A stretch of 64,000 nt of DNA. It comes from Brugia malayi (taxonomy: Eukaryota > Nematoda > Chromadorea > Rhabditida > Onchocercidae). The stretch spans positions 10,397,721 through 10,461,720 of the forward strand of contig NW_025062479.1 of NCBI RefSeq assembly GCF_000002995.4, written 5' to 3'. Shown here one piece after another: positions 1-34,186 of the stretch; the first letter of the stretch is position 1; the number at the start of each line of letters is the position of its first letter. The translations under genes were made by a program, and so were the position numbers. The notes under the pieces are model-generated. The model worked only from the letters and a program-made list of their open reading frames with translations, did no database searches and had not been told where the DNA came from.

Positions 1-548
1 TATTTTTTGAAGGAATTCATTGTATTCGTTACTTATTTTATTTTCTTTATATTTCAATAATTAATAGCGGACCTTAAATATTAAGCTTTTGTAATTTGAT
101 CTTAATTTTATCATATGAATATCCGTAATTTTCGGAATAGCTATAAACATAGGCAATACTTTTGCAATATGATTAAAATTTAAAAGAATGAATCTTCCAA
201 GGTAACATTTATTGTCATATTAGTATTTATGTAGGCACATTGAGGATTCTTTCACGGGAAAATGTTGAAAGACGAGAACAATCGAGGCGTTATGTTTTAA
301 AATTTCCAGTAAAAGAAAAAAAAAATTTCCGACTTATGTTTCGTGTAACATGATATTTCTTTTATTTTTAGTCAAAAGTTAATTTTTAATAATATGCTGC
401 TAGTTTTATTCAAATAGCATCGATTCACATATATTAATGTAATTTGCTTGAAATACTACCTGAGTAAAATTTTCATGTGGTTAGTATCGTCATCGTTTGC
501 CTCATTTATTCGTGTTATACGATTCCTGAACAAGTGTAATATTTGCAG

Positions 549-634
549 AGCTGGACGGCATAATCGAAATTCAATCGAAATTGGCACAGGGAAGTTGGTA
601 CAGGTGTGCGAGGTGTCTTCCATCTTAGTAGAAG
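549..634 (+). other. Exon-like segment upstream of PMCA, unassigned
   Basis: TATTTGCAG precedes and GTAAAAC follows an 86-nt block that is noticeably richer in G+C than the surrounding DNA. Two frames are open through most of it (one reads LDGIIEIQSKLAQGSWYR before a stop; the other is open across the whole block). Joined to the AG at 1341-1342, neither puts the PMCA start in frame, so it could be a 5' untranslated exon of the PMCA gene or an exon of a gene beginning before the window. No family was recognised. Confidence 0.25.
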
Positions 635-676
635 GTAAAACATTCTTAAATTATGTAGGAATGATGATTTTATTTG

Positions 677-678
<2 letters not shown>

Positions 679-732
<54 letters not shown>
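679..732. repeat. (TA)n microsatellite
   Basis: About 54 bases of uninterrupted TA repeat in the region upstream of the PMCA gene. Apparent Tyr-Ile repeats in translations of this stretch are artefacts of the repeat. Confidence 0.95.
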
Positions 733-735
<3 letters not shown>

Positions 736-1086
736 TATTTTATTTTATTCCTTAGTTTGAAAAATTTTTTCCTATCATCAAAGGGATAAAACATTTGACA
801 GTATGAATTATTTTTCATATTCATTAATGTATTTAATTTAGAGGGGTCATCTAAGGAAATGGAATATGTATGATATTAAATATATCAGCAAATTTAATAT
901 TTTCTTTTTCGTAAATAGTTGATTTTCTGTATAGGTTATCTTATTCCTTTGGTATTTTATTCATGAAATCAGATTAAACATGAAAAAAAAAAGCTTCTCC
1001 ATATAAGTCACCGTAATCTCTCATAGTTTCAGTTTTGGATTTTGGAAGCAGAAAAAAATTTCGGAATTAAAAAAGATTATATATAT

Positions 1087-1202
1087 ATTTTTTTTTTGCT
1101 CGTTATTTAGCATTTAAAAAAAAATTATATATATATATATATTTAAAAAAAAATTATATATATATATATATATATTTTTTTTTGCTCGTTATTTAGCATT
1201 AA
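1087..1202. repeat. Short duplicated block with A/T tracts
   Basis: The segment TTTTGCTCGTTATTTAGCAT occurs twice, about 86 bases apart (about 1094 and 1180), separated by A-runs and TA-runs that are themselves repeated. It lies about 150-260 bases before the PMCA start. Each copy ends like a nematode splice acceptor (TTATTTAG), so either could serve as a trans-splice site; that is speculation. Confidence 0.6.
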
Positions 1203-1354
1203 GTATGTTTAAAGAGAGAAGAAAGGATGAGAAAAGAAGAACACAAAATAAGCTTTACATCAAATGAATGAATGGAGAGATATTGGAAGATTTTGGATTT
1301 GCTATTTCGAGAAATTTTAATCCTGATGTTAGTTTGCTACAGGGAGGTGTAACC

Positions 1355-22757
<21,403 letters not shown>

Positions 22758-25700
22758 TATGCAACAAAATGTCATGTTGATAGTGATAATGATGAAACGA
22801 AATATTGAAACTGAGATTGTTTTAATTCTTTCAGTTTCAAACTCAGTAATATGCTTCTTCTCTTTTTTTGACTATAATGTTAAATAATTATATATGAATG
22901 AAGATAGACTTCATGTCCAATTATCTGCTCCTCCATTTCCTCATTACAATACTGTATTTTTTTAAAAAAAAAAAAAAATTTTTTTTTTAGTTTACACTTA
23001 AACTTTACGTGTTTGTGTGTGTTTGTATGTGTCTGTGCAACGTGTATGTGTACGCGTGCATGCGTGTATGTGTGTGTATATCTATATATGCATATATTGT
23101 TCGCAAATTTTTATTTGCCTTAAATCCCGGTTGTTAATTTATAATTTTGCTGCATTGTGCAATTATCTCCTCCTAACTCTAATCCGTACCTTTCTTTTTT
23201 TTTCTTTTTGGTTTTAAACTAAAACTGATGATAGATGATGATCTCTGAAATAGTTGTGCTCTATTTTCCCATAAATTTTAACACAAAAAAAAGCGAAGAG
23301 GAAGAAGCTACAAATTTAATCTTATAATTTTAAAAGAGCACACCTGAGCTTTTTATCAGTGTGCCTTGATAATTCACCTCTTTAAATATATGATAACTGT
23401 TAACCTTATCAAAACTATCACAGATTATTTGTTAATAGAGAATTTTGCATTCAATTTAAAATTTCGATGAAATTTCTCCATTCTAACTTTAAAAAAATGC
23501 GAATTTTTCTTGAATTATTTCTCAGTGATTGCATTTTACCTAAATATAATTACCATGATATTCATGAAGAGTTTAATATTTACTGAATAATATTTCTAAT
23601 CTAATTTCAAAATTATCATTGTAATAATGCTTATAAGATAGTAATAATAGTGATAATAATAATAATAATGAGCTTTCTAAATTTGTAATAGTTTTCTTAT
23701 TTGTTTAAGCGTTCGTAAATTTTTATCATTTCTGTGTCATTTTATCACCCATTCATTGTATACGATGTGATAAGATTTCATCAATTCAAATGTCCATTTG
23801 AAGAAATTACATTTTTTTTATTTCCAAAAAATTTTCATTTTTTTGGTACGACAATATCTTAAATTTACCATCGCTGCTACACTATTATTTGCTTTAATGA
23901 ACAATTAATCTTTTTTCTTTCTTTTTTTCTTTTTTTTGTTCAAACATATTTTTATATTTTTAAAGGACCGTTTTTGTCCAACGTAATATTGTGGATATAT
24001 AAAATTTGAATTCTTGTTTTTTGAATGCTTAACTTTTGAAGTGATCATTACCAACATGTGCGCAAAATTAATGTTTCAGTTTTTACTCATCTGTTAATAG
24101 TCATATTAAAAGTGATCAATCAATTTATTCATGAATTCTAATGTTTGTTGCAGTTGAATTAAAAATTTTTTTTGATTTAAAATACTTGTATGTGTTTTGA
24201 ATCATGTTTACAAATCTTGAACAAAGAATTAATTTTGAGTGATTTGAATAATTGTCAAAATTTGAATTTTTCTGATCTTAGTATATATTGACATATCTAT
24301 TTAATTAGTGGAATTGAGGTCTCTGTTTTTGTTTTCATTTGTTAAGCATTCAAGGTGGTATTTTCCTTCTTTCTTTTTGTTTACCTGTCAAACAATTTCA
24401 TTAATTTCAATTCCTTTTCTTTTTCCTTTTTTTTTTCTTTTTTTTTTTTTTTTTTTTTTAAGAAATGGGAGAGAATTACACCGTATTCATTGCTAACGAT
24501 AGAATCCTTTTTCTTTAAATTCATTTTGTTAATTTCAAAATCGAGAGAAGTTTCTGTAATTTTTATTTAGTTTTTTCAAGATTATTTTGAAATAAACATT
24601 ACTGATTATTGTTCTTTGTATGTTCACATTTCTGCTAACCATGCATTTAATTTTAGCGGAAGAAAAGAAGGAAAAAACAGAAAAAACTTTATTTTAATTT
24701 CTTTTGTTCGCTGCTTCACTTTTTTTTTTCATTTTTTCCATAATCCTTTTCTATCCCAATGTTTTCCTCTCCCTTTTTTTTTTTTTTTTTTTTTTGTTCA
24801 TTTTTATTCACACATTAAATTACATCACACTGTTTTTGTTTCATATAATTTATTTCTTAAAAAAATAAATTTGTCGATGTTTTTTTTTTATTGAGTAAAA
24901 ATCTAAATTCTAAATTTGAATTTTAGTCAGAAACGATGGAAATGATCATTTTTTTTTTTTTTTGCTCTAGTAAAGTTCAAATATCAATGAATACTATCAC
25001 CGCTGTCTTTGATTTATAATTCTTTTTTTCTAAATATTAAGTGAATGAAAATGGACTTTTGTGGATTTGTTACTGTTTTTTTTTTCTCTTTTTTTCATCT
25101 CGCAAAATTTTTTTCTCTTTTCTCCTCCGATAATTAACTAATTTTATATTATGAAGAAATAAATTTGATTTATTTTTTGATTTTACTTATTTCCTTTAAA
25201 GCAGTTATGAATGCGTATGTGTTTATGTATGCGTAATGTGTATGCACCCATCTTGTGAACTTGCTATTTCATTAAGTAAAGAAAATTTTTACTTTTATCC
25301 AAAATTTTTCTTTTACCTGATACACTCCTTCGATGTATTTAATTAATCAATTTTATTACTAGTAATTTTTTTCCCCTGCTTGGTCCATTTTTCATTTTAA
25401 CTAAATGTTTCACATAAATATATACTTATTTATCGTATTATCTTTTTCTTTCTGTAAATTATTTATAAATTATCATTTTTAAATGTATTTAGATAATTAA
25501 TTAATATATTTGCTATTTATAAACTTTGGAGATCAAACAAAAAGAAATTATTTGTTACTTTTTCGTATACATTTTCATTTTACTAAACAAAAATCACAAT
25601 TGTTACACAAAAAGTATTTTGAACAAATACATTCATCACATAGTGATGAATGATGCTTACCAAAATGATGAATAGTAATGGTTGAAAGATGAACGTACTC

Positions 25701-27667
25701 CTTCTTTTTCATTTTTGATTTCAGTGATTTCAGGTTTTTTTCCGGAAATTCGGACTTTTTTCACGATAAATGTAAACAGAATTATGTACATATATATATA
25801 TATATGGTGATATTGCATTCATGAAATCCCTTGCTTCCGTTGACTGGATGGAACTAATTTTACTAGCATTATAAGTTTTATCATCAAAAAGGCAAAAATC
25901 GAAATTATCAGTTATCAAGATATTTCTTTTATCCTGTTCGTTAATTAGATTATAGATGATCCCAAGATAACCAGACTGTAGTTATCAAATTAATGATAAT
26001 TTTCTCTTAATCTTACTGGAACATTCGATTTATATCGCATGCTTTGTCGATTTCTTCCCATTATCGTGCCTATAACGAGAATTACACATAATTTTGAAAT
26101 AAATTAATTTAAAAAGATCACAAAGCATGCGATATATAATCGAGTGCTCCAAACAATCATTAGTAGTGTTCATTATTATCAGTTATATCAGCATATCAAT
26201 ATTTATCGGTATTAAAAATTGTCAACTTTATTATAGCATTCCCAAATTCAAATGATTTCTGTTCAAAATTCGAATACTCGATATCGATCTCATTACTTGT
26301 ATTGACAACTACTCCTGTTAATAAAATATATATCACAAACTCTTAGCGAATGCAATTTTACCAGAATTGCTTATTGAATCAGATTTTGATCCGAGAGGAT
26401 TTCACGAGAAACGTTGTAAATAGTAGGATTATAAAGTATAAACAAATATACTCTTCCTAATTTTAGGACAATTAACAGTTGCTATTAGATATTTTTCTAA
26501 CTCTAATACCATTTTATGAATTTGTAACTTTTAGGATAAACTATATTGATACTTAACATTGAAGCAGCAACTAATTTTTCTTAGCAAGAAGATAGAAGCG
26601 AAAATGATACGGAACCAAGTTACATGCGATATATTCGAAGCATGCAGCAGATTGCGTTACACATGATTCTTTTGATAGTGAGAAGTCCAATAATTTATGA
26701 TAAAAATTCATACAGCCATCAGTGATCTTTTCACAATGAATCTAAGTTGAAAAAAAATGAAAATATTTCCCATAGCTGTTTAATCTTTACCACTCAATAT
26801 TTTCTAACACTTCAATTCTAATCAGGAGAAAAAAAAAAACCGACTTTATGTAGATTTTCGAAATTAGGAAGTTCGAAAGAATGTAAAGGTAACTAATCAC
26901 AGATGGTGTCAATATAATTTATATTTTTCTAGAAAAAATGGAAAAGTTCGATCGGTTTCAATGGTAGTTGTATTTTATTTTCTATGAATAAAATGCTGAA
27001 GAGATTCATTCCGTTAGATTAAAAAGAAAATGACTGCTTTATTAATTCACATTTTTACAAAAAATCAGTATTCTGAAAACTGAAACCAGAACATAGTGAA
27101 ATATAGTAACTTCTTTAACATATCAAGCTATGTCACTCTTCAACAAACAATAATCAATCCTTTTGATAGTATGCAACAAACAATCTACAATAATACTAAG
27201 AAATATGAGCAAGATAATGATCATTAATTTCGAATCACACATATTTTAAATGAAATTAAGACTGAAGTATGAGTAATCACCATACAGTAATAAGGAAAGA
27301 GTTCTCCTTTAATGCAACAACATTCTAAATTATACCGTGTTTACCACAACACTATCCTTTATTGAACACGGTTGTTCTGTCCCATTACATTTTCCTCTTA
27401 TATTAGTATCAGTTCCTGAAATTCATGAAACATTTTTTGCTTAATATTCCAGTTGTATTCTCCACCCACAAGTTCGGAAAGATCGTTGAAGTTATATGAT
27501 GAAAGCCAGAATGATGTGGACATACTATTACCAAAATATTTCCACATCATTTCAATTTTCTTTGTTCATTTAGAATATATCCTCTCCTTACTATTTACTA
27601 GACAACATCTTTCACCAGTTTCAAAACAGATCTTATGTTGTCAGGCACCAAACTATCTTTCTTAAAT
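22758..27667. other. Intergenic region between PMCA and SMYD genes (4.9 kb)
   Basis: PMCA (plus) and the SMYD gene (minus) converge here. Content is poly-T tracts, AT-rich sequence, an imperfect inverted repeat at 26018-26150, and 3' flanks. AATAAA on the minus strand (TTTATT at about 27358) is a candidate poly(A) signal for the SMYD gene about 300 bases after its stop. No convincing gene was seen. Confidence 0.6.
26018..26150. repeat. Imperfect inverted repeat with about 30-bp arms
   Basis: Arm 1 (26018-26047) ends ATATCGCATGCTTTGT; arm 2 (26120-26150) begins ACAAAGCATGCGATAT. The inner 16 bases pair perfectly and the outer parts pair with a few mismatches, around a loop of about 72 bases. 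A third partial copy of the core (CATGCGATATATTCGAAGCA) is near 26622. It may be a remnant of a small inverted-repeat element. Confidence 0.75.
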
Positions 27668-30600
27668 TTAGCGAGAGTAGTCTAAGGTATTAATTATAAA
27701 TGCCAAACCCAGAAATACGGTAATGCCAAGATTTTCACCGAAGATCAATTTCTTTGCTTCTTGAACCTCACGAGATGCATCCTTTAACATCGCATCCGTC
27801 TCAATTGTCATTGGATGTTTCGATCCCAACGTAAATTTTACTACTTCATATGCCTTCTTACAGTAAAGCAAAGATCGATGCGGCTGCTTACACCTGAAAC
27901 TTACTTTCAAATTTCTGATCCAATTGAGAAAGTTGTGAAAAAATGCCGAAAATGAAGGATTAGACTAAATTTCAGGTCATTTACTTCAAATAGAAAGTAG
28001 CAATATTGCGATAATGAATGCCAACAGCGGGATGATTGTATGGGAAACAAAAGCGGACGCATTCTTCCGCTTCCAAATGCAAATCCAATAACAGCTGACA
28101 ATCTGATATATCAATTAATGGAATTAGCAGCTAAAAATGAACGAAATGGAATTACTGATTTCGAGCACTTTAAAGAGACAATAAAGAAGACAAAACTAAA
28201 ATAATAAATACATTGAAACATGTTATGAATATTAATCGTCACCGGCTTTTAAATTCATTAATCTAATATTCCATTTTTCTGAAACTTTTGGTAAGGTAAA
28301 CAAACATGCTAAACAAACAACTATTTCTGAGAGAGATGGACCTTGTGAACTTTTATCAAAAAAAGTTAACGCACCTGGATGACTTTGCATAGGAAGACAT
28401 TTACGTTTGACAACAACTCGCTAAAACGTTTCTTCAGATCAGTCAAAAATCTAATACTTTGCTCACGTGACATCTAAAAGTAGTATGAAAAATATTCAGC
28501 AATAATCTTTGCTCACAACAGGATATATTTGGTCAAGAACCAAGTAAATTAATAAAGTTTGCAATAACTGACTTATTTGCCTATTTTGTGTGGGTAATTC
28601 TGCCATTTCTACCCTCCGATTACAAATTTTTACTGAATATTATGCGAATACAAAACCTTACAAATCACTACAGAGTAAAAGAAAGCCTGACAATGCCCTG
28701 CGAATGTATCTCAATATACCAATAAGACTACAACACTCTTCTGCGATTATCAAACAGACATTACTTTTAGCAAAAAAATAGAAATCAACCTTCTCAACTT
28801 CACGGTTTTCAACAATCTTATCGATAAAACGCATAGCTGCTATCGCTTCTATAACATACTCCGGTGATACTTTATTATAGCATTTCGGACAAGTTATTAT
28901 TTGAGTATTCCGATCTTTGTAAGGCACATCACCAAATATACGTAAACATTCTCGTTTCTTCTGCAACTATCATTCAGCGATAATATGATTTATGAGATGC
29001 GTACAAGCTGAATTCACGATTCACAACAATTTATATGATGGTGGAAATTCAATACAAATATGTTATATTGCATGAGCGAAATTAAAATTTATGCAGAATA
29101 AGTGTGATTCAATAAGTGTTAAGAGCATATATGATAAATCCTAAGCATATTTTCAGAAGACCTCGCTAAGACTACAAATTATTACTTTCACGTTGTTGAA
29201 ATTTGGTGAAGTAAAAAGAATATTCTACAAGAGCTGGTTATAGCAATAGGAGAATTCGGAATGAAAAACTAATTTGTTTTACCGGACAATTTGGACATAA
29301 AATAGATGATAGGAGAGCGTCATCCGGATCATCACAACGTGTGCAATGACATTCAAAGTACCATGTATCCTTCAATAATTTACGTCGTTGTTGCGTTGTA
29401 CTATAACAATTTAAAAAAAAAATAAATGGCAATGGAAACATTTCAAAGACACTAAAATTTAGAATGAAGTAAAATCAAAATCTAAAAATTGTCAGTCTGC
29501 TCAAGGCAACAAAGATTACTTTAACAGTAAACTGATTTCACAATAATTTAATTTGAAAAAAAAAAAATACTTGATTAAATCTATGTAAGAGTAATAAGTT
29601 GAACTGAGATTTCGCAAGTCGACGTTAGCAGTAAGGCCCCTTAATGTTGCAACAAAACTATTACAAGTATATATTGCGTTTGGACGACAACTATGATCAT
29701 AAGCACATAAGTCCAAATACAAACCTTTCCCTATTTCCTGAAAATTTTATTAATAGAACAAAAAACTTTTAAGGATCAGCTCTCGAATCACAACTCAATT
29801 TTTGCTAAAATTTTTAACTTTCATAATGTTCTTTCGTACAAGCAAAATATCTAGAAGCTGACCATATACAGCCTTGCTCAATCGAAAATTATGCCCATGA
29901 GCCTCAGAATGTCATGCCTAGCGCCTTTCTTGTACACACACTAATTACCTCAATGTAGCCGCAGTCACTGATAGCATGACGGTTGATGTAGTTCCGGCAG
30001 TGTAGCTCGAACACTTCATCTCTACTAACCATTGCTTTCGATCCATAGAATGCAAGAAGATCAGCATAAATTCCTTTAAATCAACCTAATTATTATTTCG
30101 AACTAAATACGCTAGCTTTGTTTGCTTTCACGTGTACTCTATATTCTTTCCATCCTTGGAGTGCTATTATGTCATTCAAAATTTATGCAAAATTCATTGA
30201 AAAGCACACATTACCAATTAGAAACAAAAGAAAACGACTACTGCCCAGGCATATATGAATATTAAGAATCTGAGAGATGAAAACATGTCCAGCAAAGATT
30301 TCACATCGAGAGAACCGATATTCTAAATTTCACGAATTCTCCCATTTTTCTCTCTATTGCATCAAAAAATTCTCACCATTAAATTTTGTCATAGCAGCAG
30401 GATCCTTTTTAATGAGATCTGTGTGGGACCAGATATCCATAATGGATCGTTTGGATGTGCGATCCTTGTAAAAATTATTGTCCTCCTTGTCTTTTCCCAG
30501 TTTAATTGCCTAAACTATGTTCTTAATTATATTTAATAATGCAGAAACGCATATTTTTGTAAATTTTTAATTCAACAACATCAGATCACTATTTCTTTTC

Positions 30601-31557
30601 TCCTCACGACTCCTCAATTTCGGCTAGGTAGAAAAATAGATCTTGACAAGTAACAGACCTTATAACGAGTAACAATCCTGCCCAACAAACGCACTTCAAT
30701 ATTGGCTATCGCATCATGCGATTTGAAAGCTTTGCACTCTGATCGATGATCCTTCCATCCTAATATTTGACATTTCTCGTTACAAAACATTCCTTTACGA
30801 CATGCATGACAGCGTCTATAATGTAGCATTCTTAAAGTTTATCATCGGTATGTGTTTGCTTTCTATATGATCAGTGAGATCTGTTCGAATCAAAATTCAG
30901 TACCATTTTTAAGGATATATTTAGAATCTTAATATATATTTTTCACTAATCAAAAAAAAAAAAACCGTTTAGGGGCTATAAAAGAAAATAAAAAAAAAAA
31001 AAAAAAGAAAACAACAAAAGAAGTATTACTTAAGTGTGTCAACCTTTGCAAGGCAATACCAGCATCTGCTTGATAACTGCTCATCATGAAGAGAATACGC
31101 GAACGGATAGAAGTCAATCCTTAGTGAGTTATCATTATTCTCACATACATCAATTTTAGCAGCTATTTCTTCATTCAATTCATCAGCACTTTTTCCAACT
31201 ATTTCTACACCATCATATTTCCCTGATTCACTCTAAAATTACTAGCATACTTAACGAAGTTTCTATTTCTGATTTATAATCATTCAATCGACAAATCACA
31301 AGAAGAGTAATGAATTACCTACTCTGTGGAAACAAAAAGAGAAAAAACTGGAACGAATTCAAAAGGGAGAAATCACTTTTGCTTTTCATCTAAATTCATT
31401 CAGTTTTGGATGTCATACATATTTTGAGTGGAACAAATTAAAAACAATTCCGAAATTGCCCCACAAATACCTGAATGGATGTATCATTATCCACGTTTGG
31501 TTGACAAAATCGATGACCAGCTTTAGCATAACGATGAAGCTTCTTCTTCTTCTTCAT
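27668..31557 (-). CDS. SMYD-family MYND/SET-domain protein lysine methyltransferase, 11 exons
   Basis: Transfers methyl groups from S-adenosylmethionine to protein lysines. Exons in transcript order: 31557-31471, 31232-31030, 30815-30659, 30509-30377, 30073-29949, 29737-29571, 29400-29283, 28966-28790, 28420-28375, 28102-27985, 27893-27668; about 518 aa, a typical SMYD length. The MYND zinc finger has all eight ligands: C86, C89, C99, C102, C108, C112, H120, C124. The SET core shows YDHSCRPN (248-255) and the post-SET cysteines CHCTRC (308-313), followed by CPNC and CPKC pairs and a helical TPR-like C-terminal part. The start is an ATG directly preceded by AG, a possible trans-splice site. 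Oddities: Asp in place of Asn in NHSC, an uncertain exon 9 (a larger open block to 28473 is out of phase), and a hydrophobic stretch at about 499-514 near the end. Which SMYD subfamily is unclear. Confidence 0.9.
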
Positions 31558-34186
31558 CTTAACATACTACCTACGTACCACATTACTACTTTATCCAGTG
31601 TTAAGGTGTTGCTTCGATTGATCAATAACTACTTAAGCTTCAATGTTGATCGCTCACCCTCTCTCTCTCACTCTCATCGAAATTATCTTCCTCCTTTGTC
31701 AGACATAAATTTCGTTATTTACAATTCCATTCTTCACGATCCTTTTTCTCTTTCACTTCCTTTCTCTTTCAATTTCGTCCTCCTCTCTTACACTCATTAG
31801 CATAAGTTGCAGATTTAAGCTCAATGAGAGCAAAGTTTCTCAAGCTAATCGGATGATTTGTTGATGTTTTGTTGATTTACAACAAATGTTGGTGGTAACA
31901 GAGAAGAGAGATGCGAAACTAAATATCATCAATCCGTGAACGTATATTTATAGCTCATCTTTTCCATCAATTTACATTTCCATCCATCTGTGCTAATCTG
32001 TAATTATCAATTAACTATTATGTTTTCATCCTAGTTGTGCGTCATTTTATGGGTGGTAAAATGAAGAAAGTTTGATACGAAAACCAGTATAACCAATTTG
32101 CTTCACATCCAACCAATTTTATCGAAAAAGGTTAAAGCTTGTGAAATGTTGGGTAAAGCAGGAAAATATACTTAACAAGGACCGAAAAATGATTATAGCT
32201 GATGATGATAACAGACAGCAATGAATAAACCTAATTTCTCCATAATCTTTCTCTTTTAAAAATTGCTAATACTAATTTAAAAACTGATCTAAACTTTCTC
32301 TTTTAGAAATTACTTAACCAATTTAAATTTTGTTTGTTTGAAAATGTTAAATGGAAAAAGATTTGCTATAGCTGTTTTTATTGAAAGCTTAGATTTTATT
32401 TTTTCATTTTTCTTTGAAAGAATGATAAAAAAAAAAAAAAAAAAACTCATTAAATTACTAACACTATAGCTTCACCCAACATAAGCCAAATTATGTTAAA
32501 ATATGCCAAGTAAAATAATGAAATTGCTACGAAATTCCTAAAAATTCTCCACATACTATCATCAAAATAAGATAAATTATAGCCCTATGCTAGCTATGCT
32601 TGAATAACTTGTGAATTAATCACATAGATTTTTCGAAAAGTCTTAAAATTAATATCTTGAAACATTCAAAAAGTACAATACACATATGTCTTGTTGATAT
32701 CAATATCGTTTAAACAATCATAAAATCTTATTTCATCGCTTTTTTTTTGCTAAATTTCTTCCAGCCTCTCGCACTAAAATCCCCCCACTCTCTTTTGTTG
32801 TTGTCTCCTTTAGCTTTTATCTGCTTCTATCTTTTCATTTCTTGCTATAGCTATGCTAAATCAACACCATTATGCTTTACTTTCACAAAGAAAAAGAAGA
32901 AAGAAAAATCTTCATATCACTGATATACTTCTCAAATATTCAAGTATCTAATAACTCTCTCAACCTCTCCTAACGAACACTTCCAAATCCTACCAGTCTC
33001 TACCACTCTCCTCTTCATCAAACTGTCTTCACATAAGAATGTTTCTATTTAACTCATGAAAGCTGCTTTACACTAATCGTTTTACCAGTATGAAAACTTT
33101 TTGTCTCGCATGCATTTTTAAACACACCTCGTTGTATTATGCATTTTGAAATAAATTTTGCTGGTTTATTATATATTGTTTTGAATTATATCTTATAAAT
33201 TAAGCAATTTTGAGTCGACCTACAATGAGGTATACCATTTTGAGTTAAACTTATTAAACCTGCACGATTGTAAATATAAGTCTTTTCTAAATTACATCGT
33301 TTTGAATTAGATCCATATTTCTCTCATAAACTAACTAAGTACTTTGAACTATATGCGATCTTGTCAATTTGTACCATTTTGAAAGCTTCAAACTATGCAA
33401 AACAATTCAACCCATTAAACTATGCCGCCTTGAACTAAACCCATTAAATTATACCATCTTGAACCAAACCTGTTAAAAAATCATATTATTTTAAATTAAA
33501 CCCACTGGACCGTTGAATTAAACCTACTAAACTATGCTGCTTTGAATTGAATGCACTGAATTGTTTTTTTTTCCGAATTAAACCCATTGAACTATGTTAT
33601 TTTGACCTGAACCATTAAAACTAAATCCTTTGTGCTATTTTTGAATTCAACATTGAACTATACCACTTTGAACCAAACTCATTAAACTATGCTATTTTTA
33701 CCCACTGAACTATTTGAATCAATTACTGAATTGTTGAACTAAATACATTAAACTATGCCACTGTAAATTAAACGCATTGAACTATGTGATTTTTAACTAA
33801 ACCTATTGAATTACATTGCCTTTAACTAACCTCTTCACATTATGTAATCTTGAAATAAAAAGTTTTTTAATATCTCGAGAGTAAACCCATTAAATCATCT
33901 TTAGCTTAAACTAAACTGACTACAGTTTACAATATGTCTAAATAAATGATATCATAAATTAAACTCTGCTTTTTAAACCATATCATCCTAAATTGCTACC
34001 TTGAACTGTATAATTCTAAACTAAATCCTAATGAACTGTATCACTACAAGTGGAACTTACTGAAGGAGTGTTGAAATAGGCCATTTAATCGTTAAAATGA
34101 CCACATTATATTCCGAATGTTTGTTCCAATAATTTCCAATCTATTCAAAATATATCAATGAAAGAGAAAAAATAGAATTTCCAGAT
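31558..34186. promoter_or_regulatory. Shared upstream region of divergent SMYD and MKK4 genes
   Basis: 2.6 kb between the two start codons. It holds pyrimidine-rich tracts (about 31655-31790), a poly-A run near 32429, and the 29-30-bp minisatellite at 33130-34065 that nearly abuts the MKK4 start. No core promoter motif could be picked with confidence; the regulatory label rests on position alone. Confidence 0.4.
33130..34065. repeat. Degenerate minisatellite, unit about 29-30 bp, roughly 30 copies
   Basis: A motif resembling TTTTGAATTAAACCCATTAA, followed by ACTATGCCA, recurs every 29-30 bases with many substitutions and small indels. The best-preserved copies lie between about 33400 and 33800. 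Frequent stops in the frames checked argue against coding. The array ends about 120 bases before the MKK4 start codon. Confidence 0.85.

Noticed and set aside
448..789. 113-codon open frame
   Set aside because: Its C-terminal half is Tyr-Ile repeats from a (TA)n microsatellite. Only the 549-634 core is exon-like, and it is reported separately.
25730..25918. Minus-strand 62-codon frame
   Set aside because: It is partly protein-like but includes a TA-repeat Tyr-Ile run and lacks convincing splice or gene context.
28590..28781. Plus-strand frame of 63 codons
   Set aside because: It lies largely opposite SMYD intron and exon 8 sequence and matches no family.
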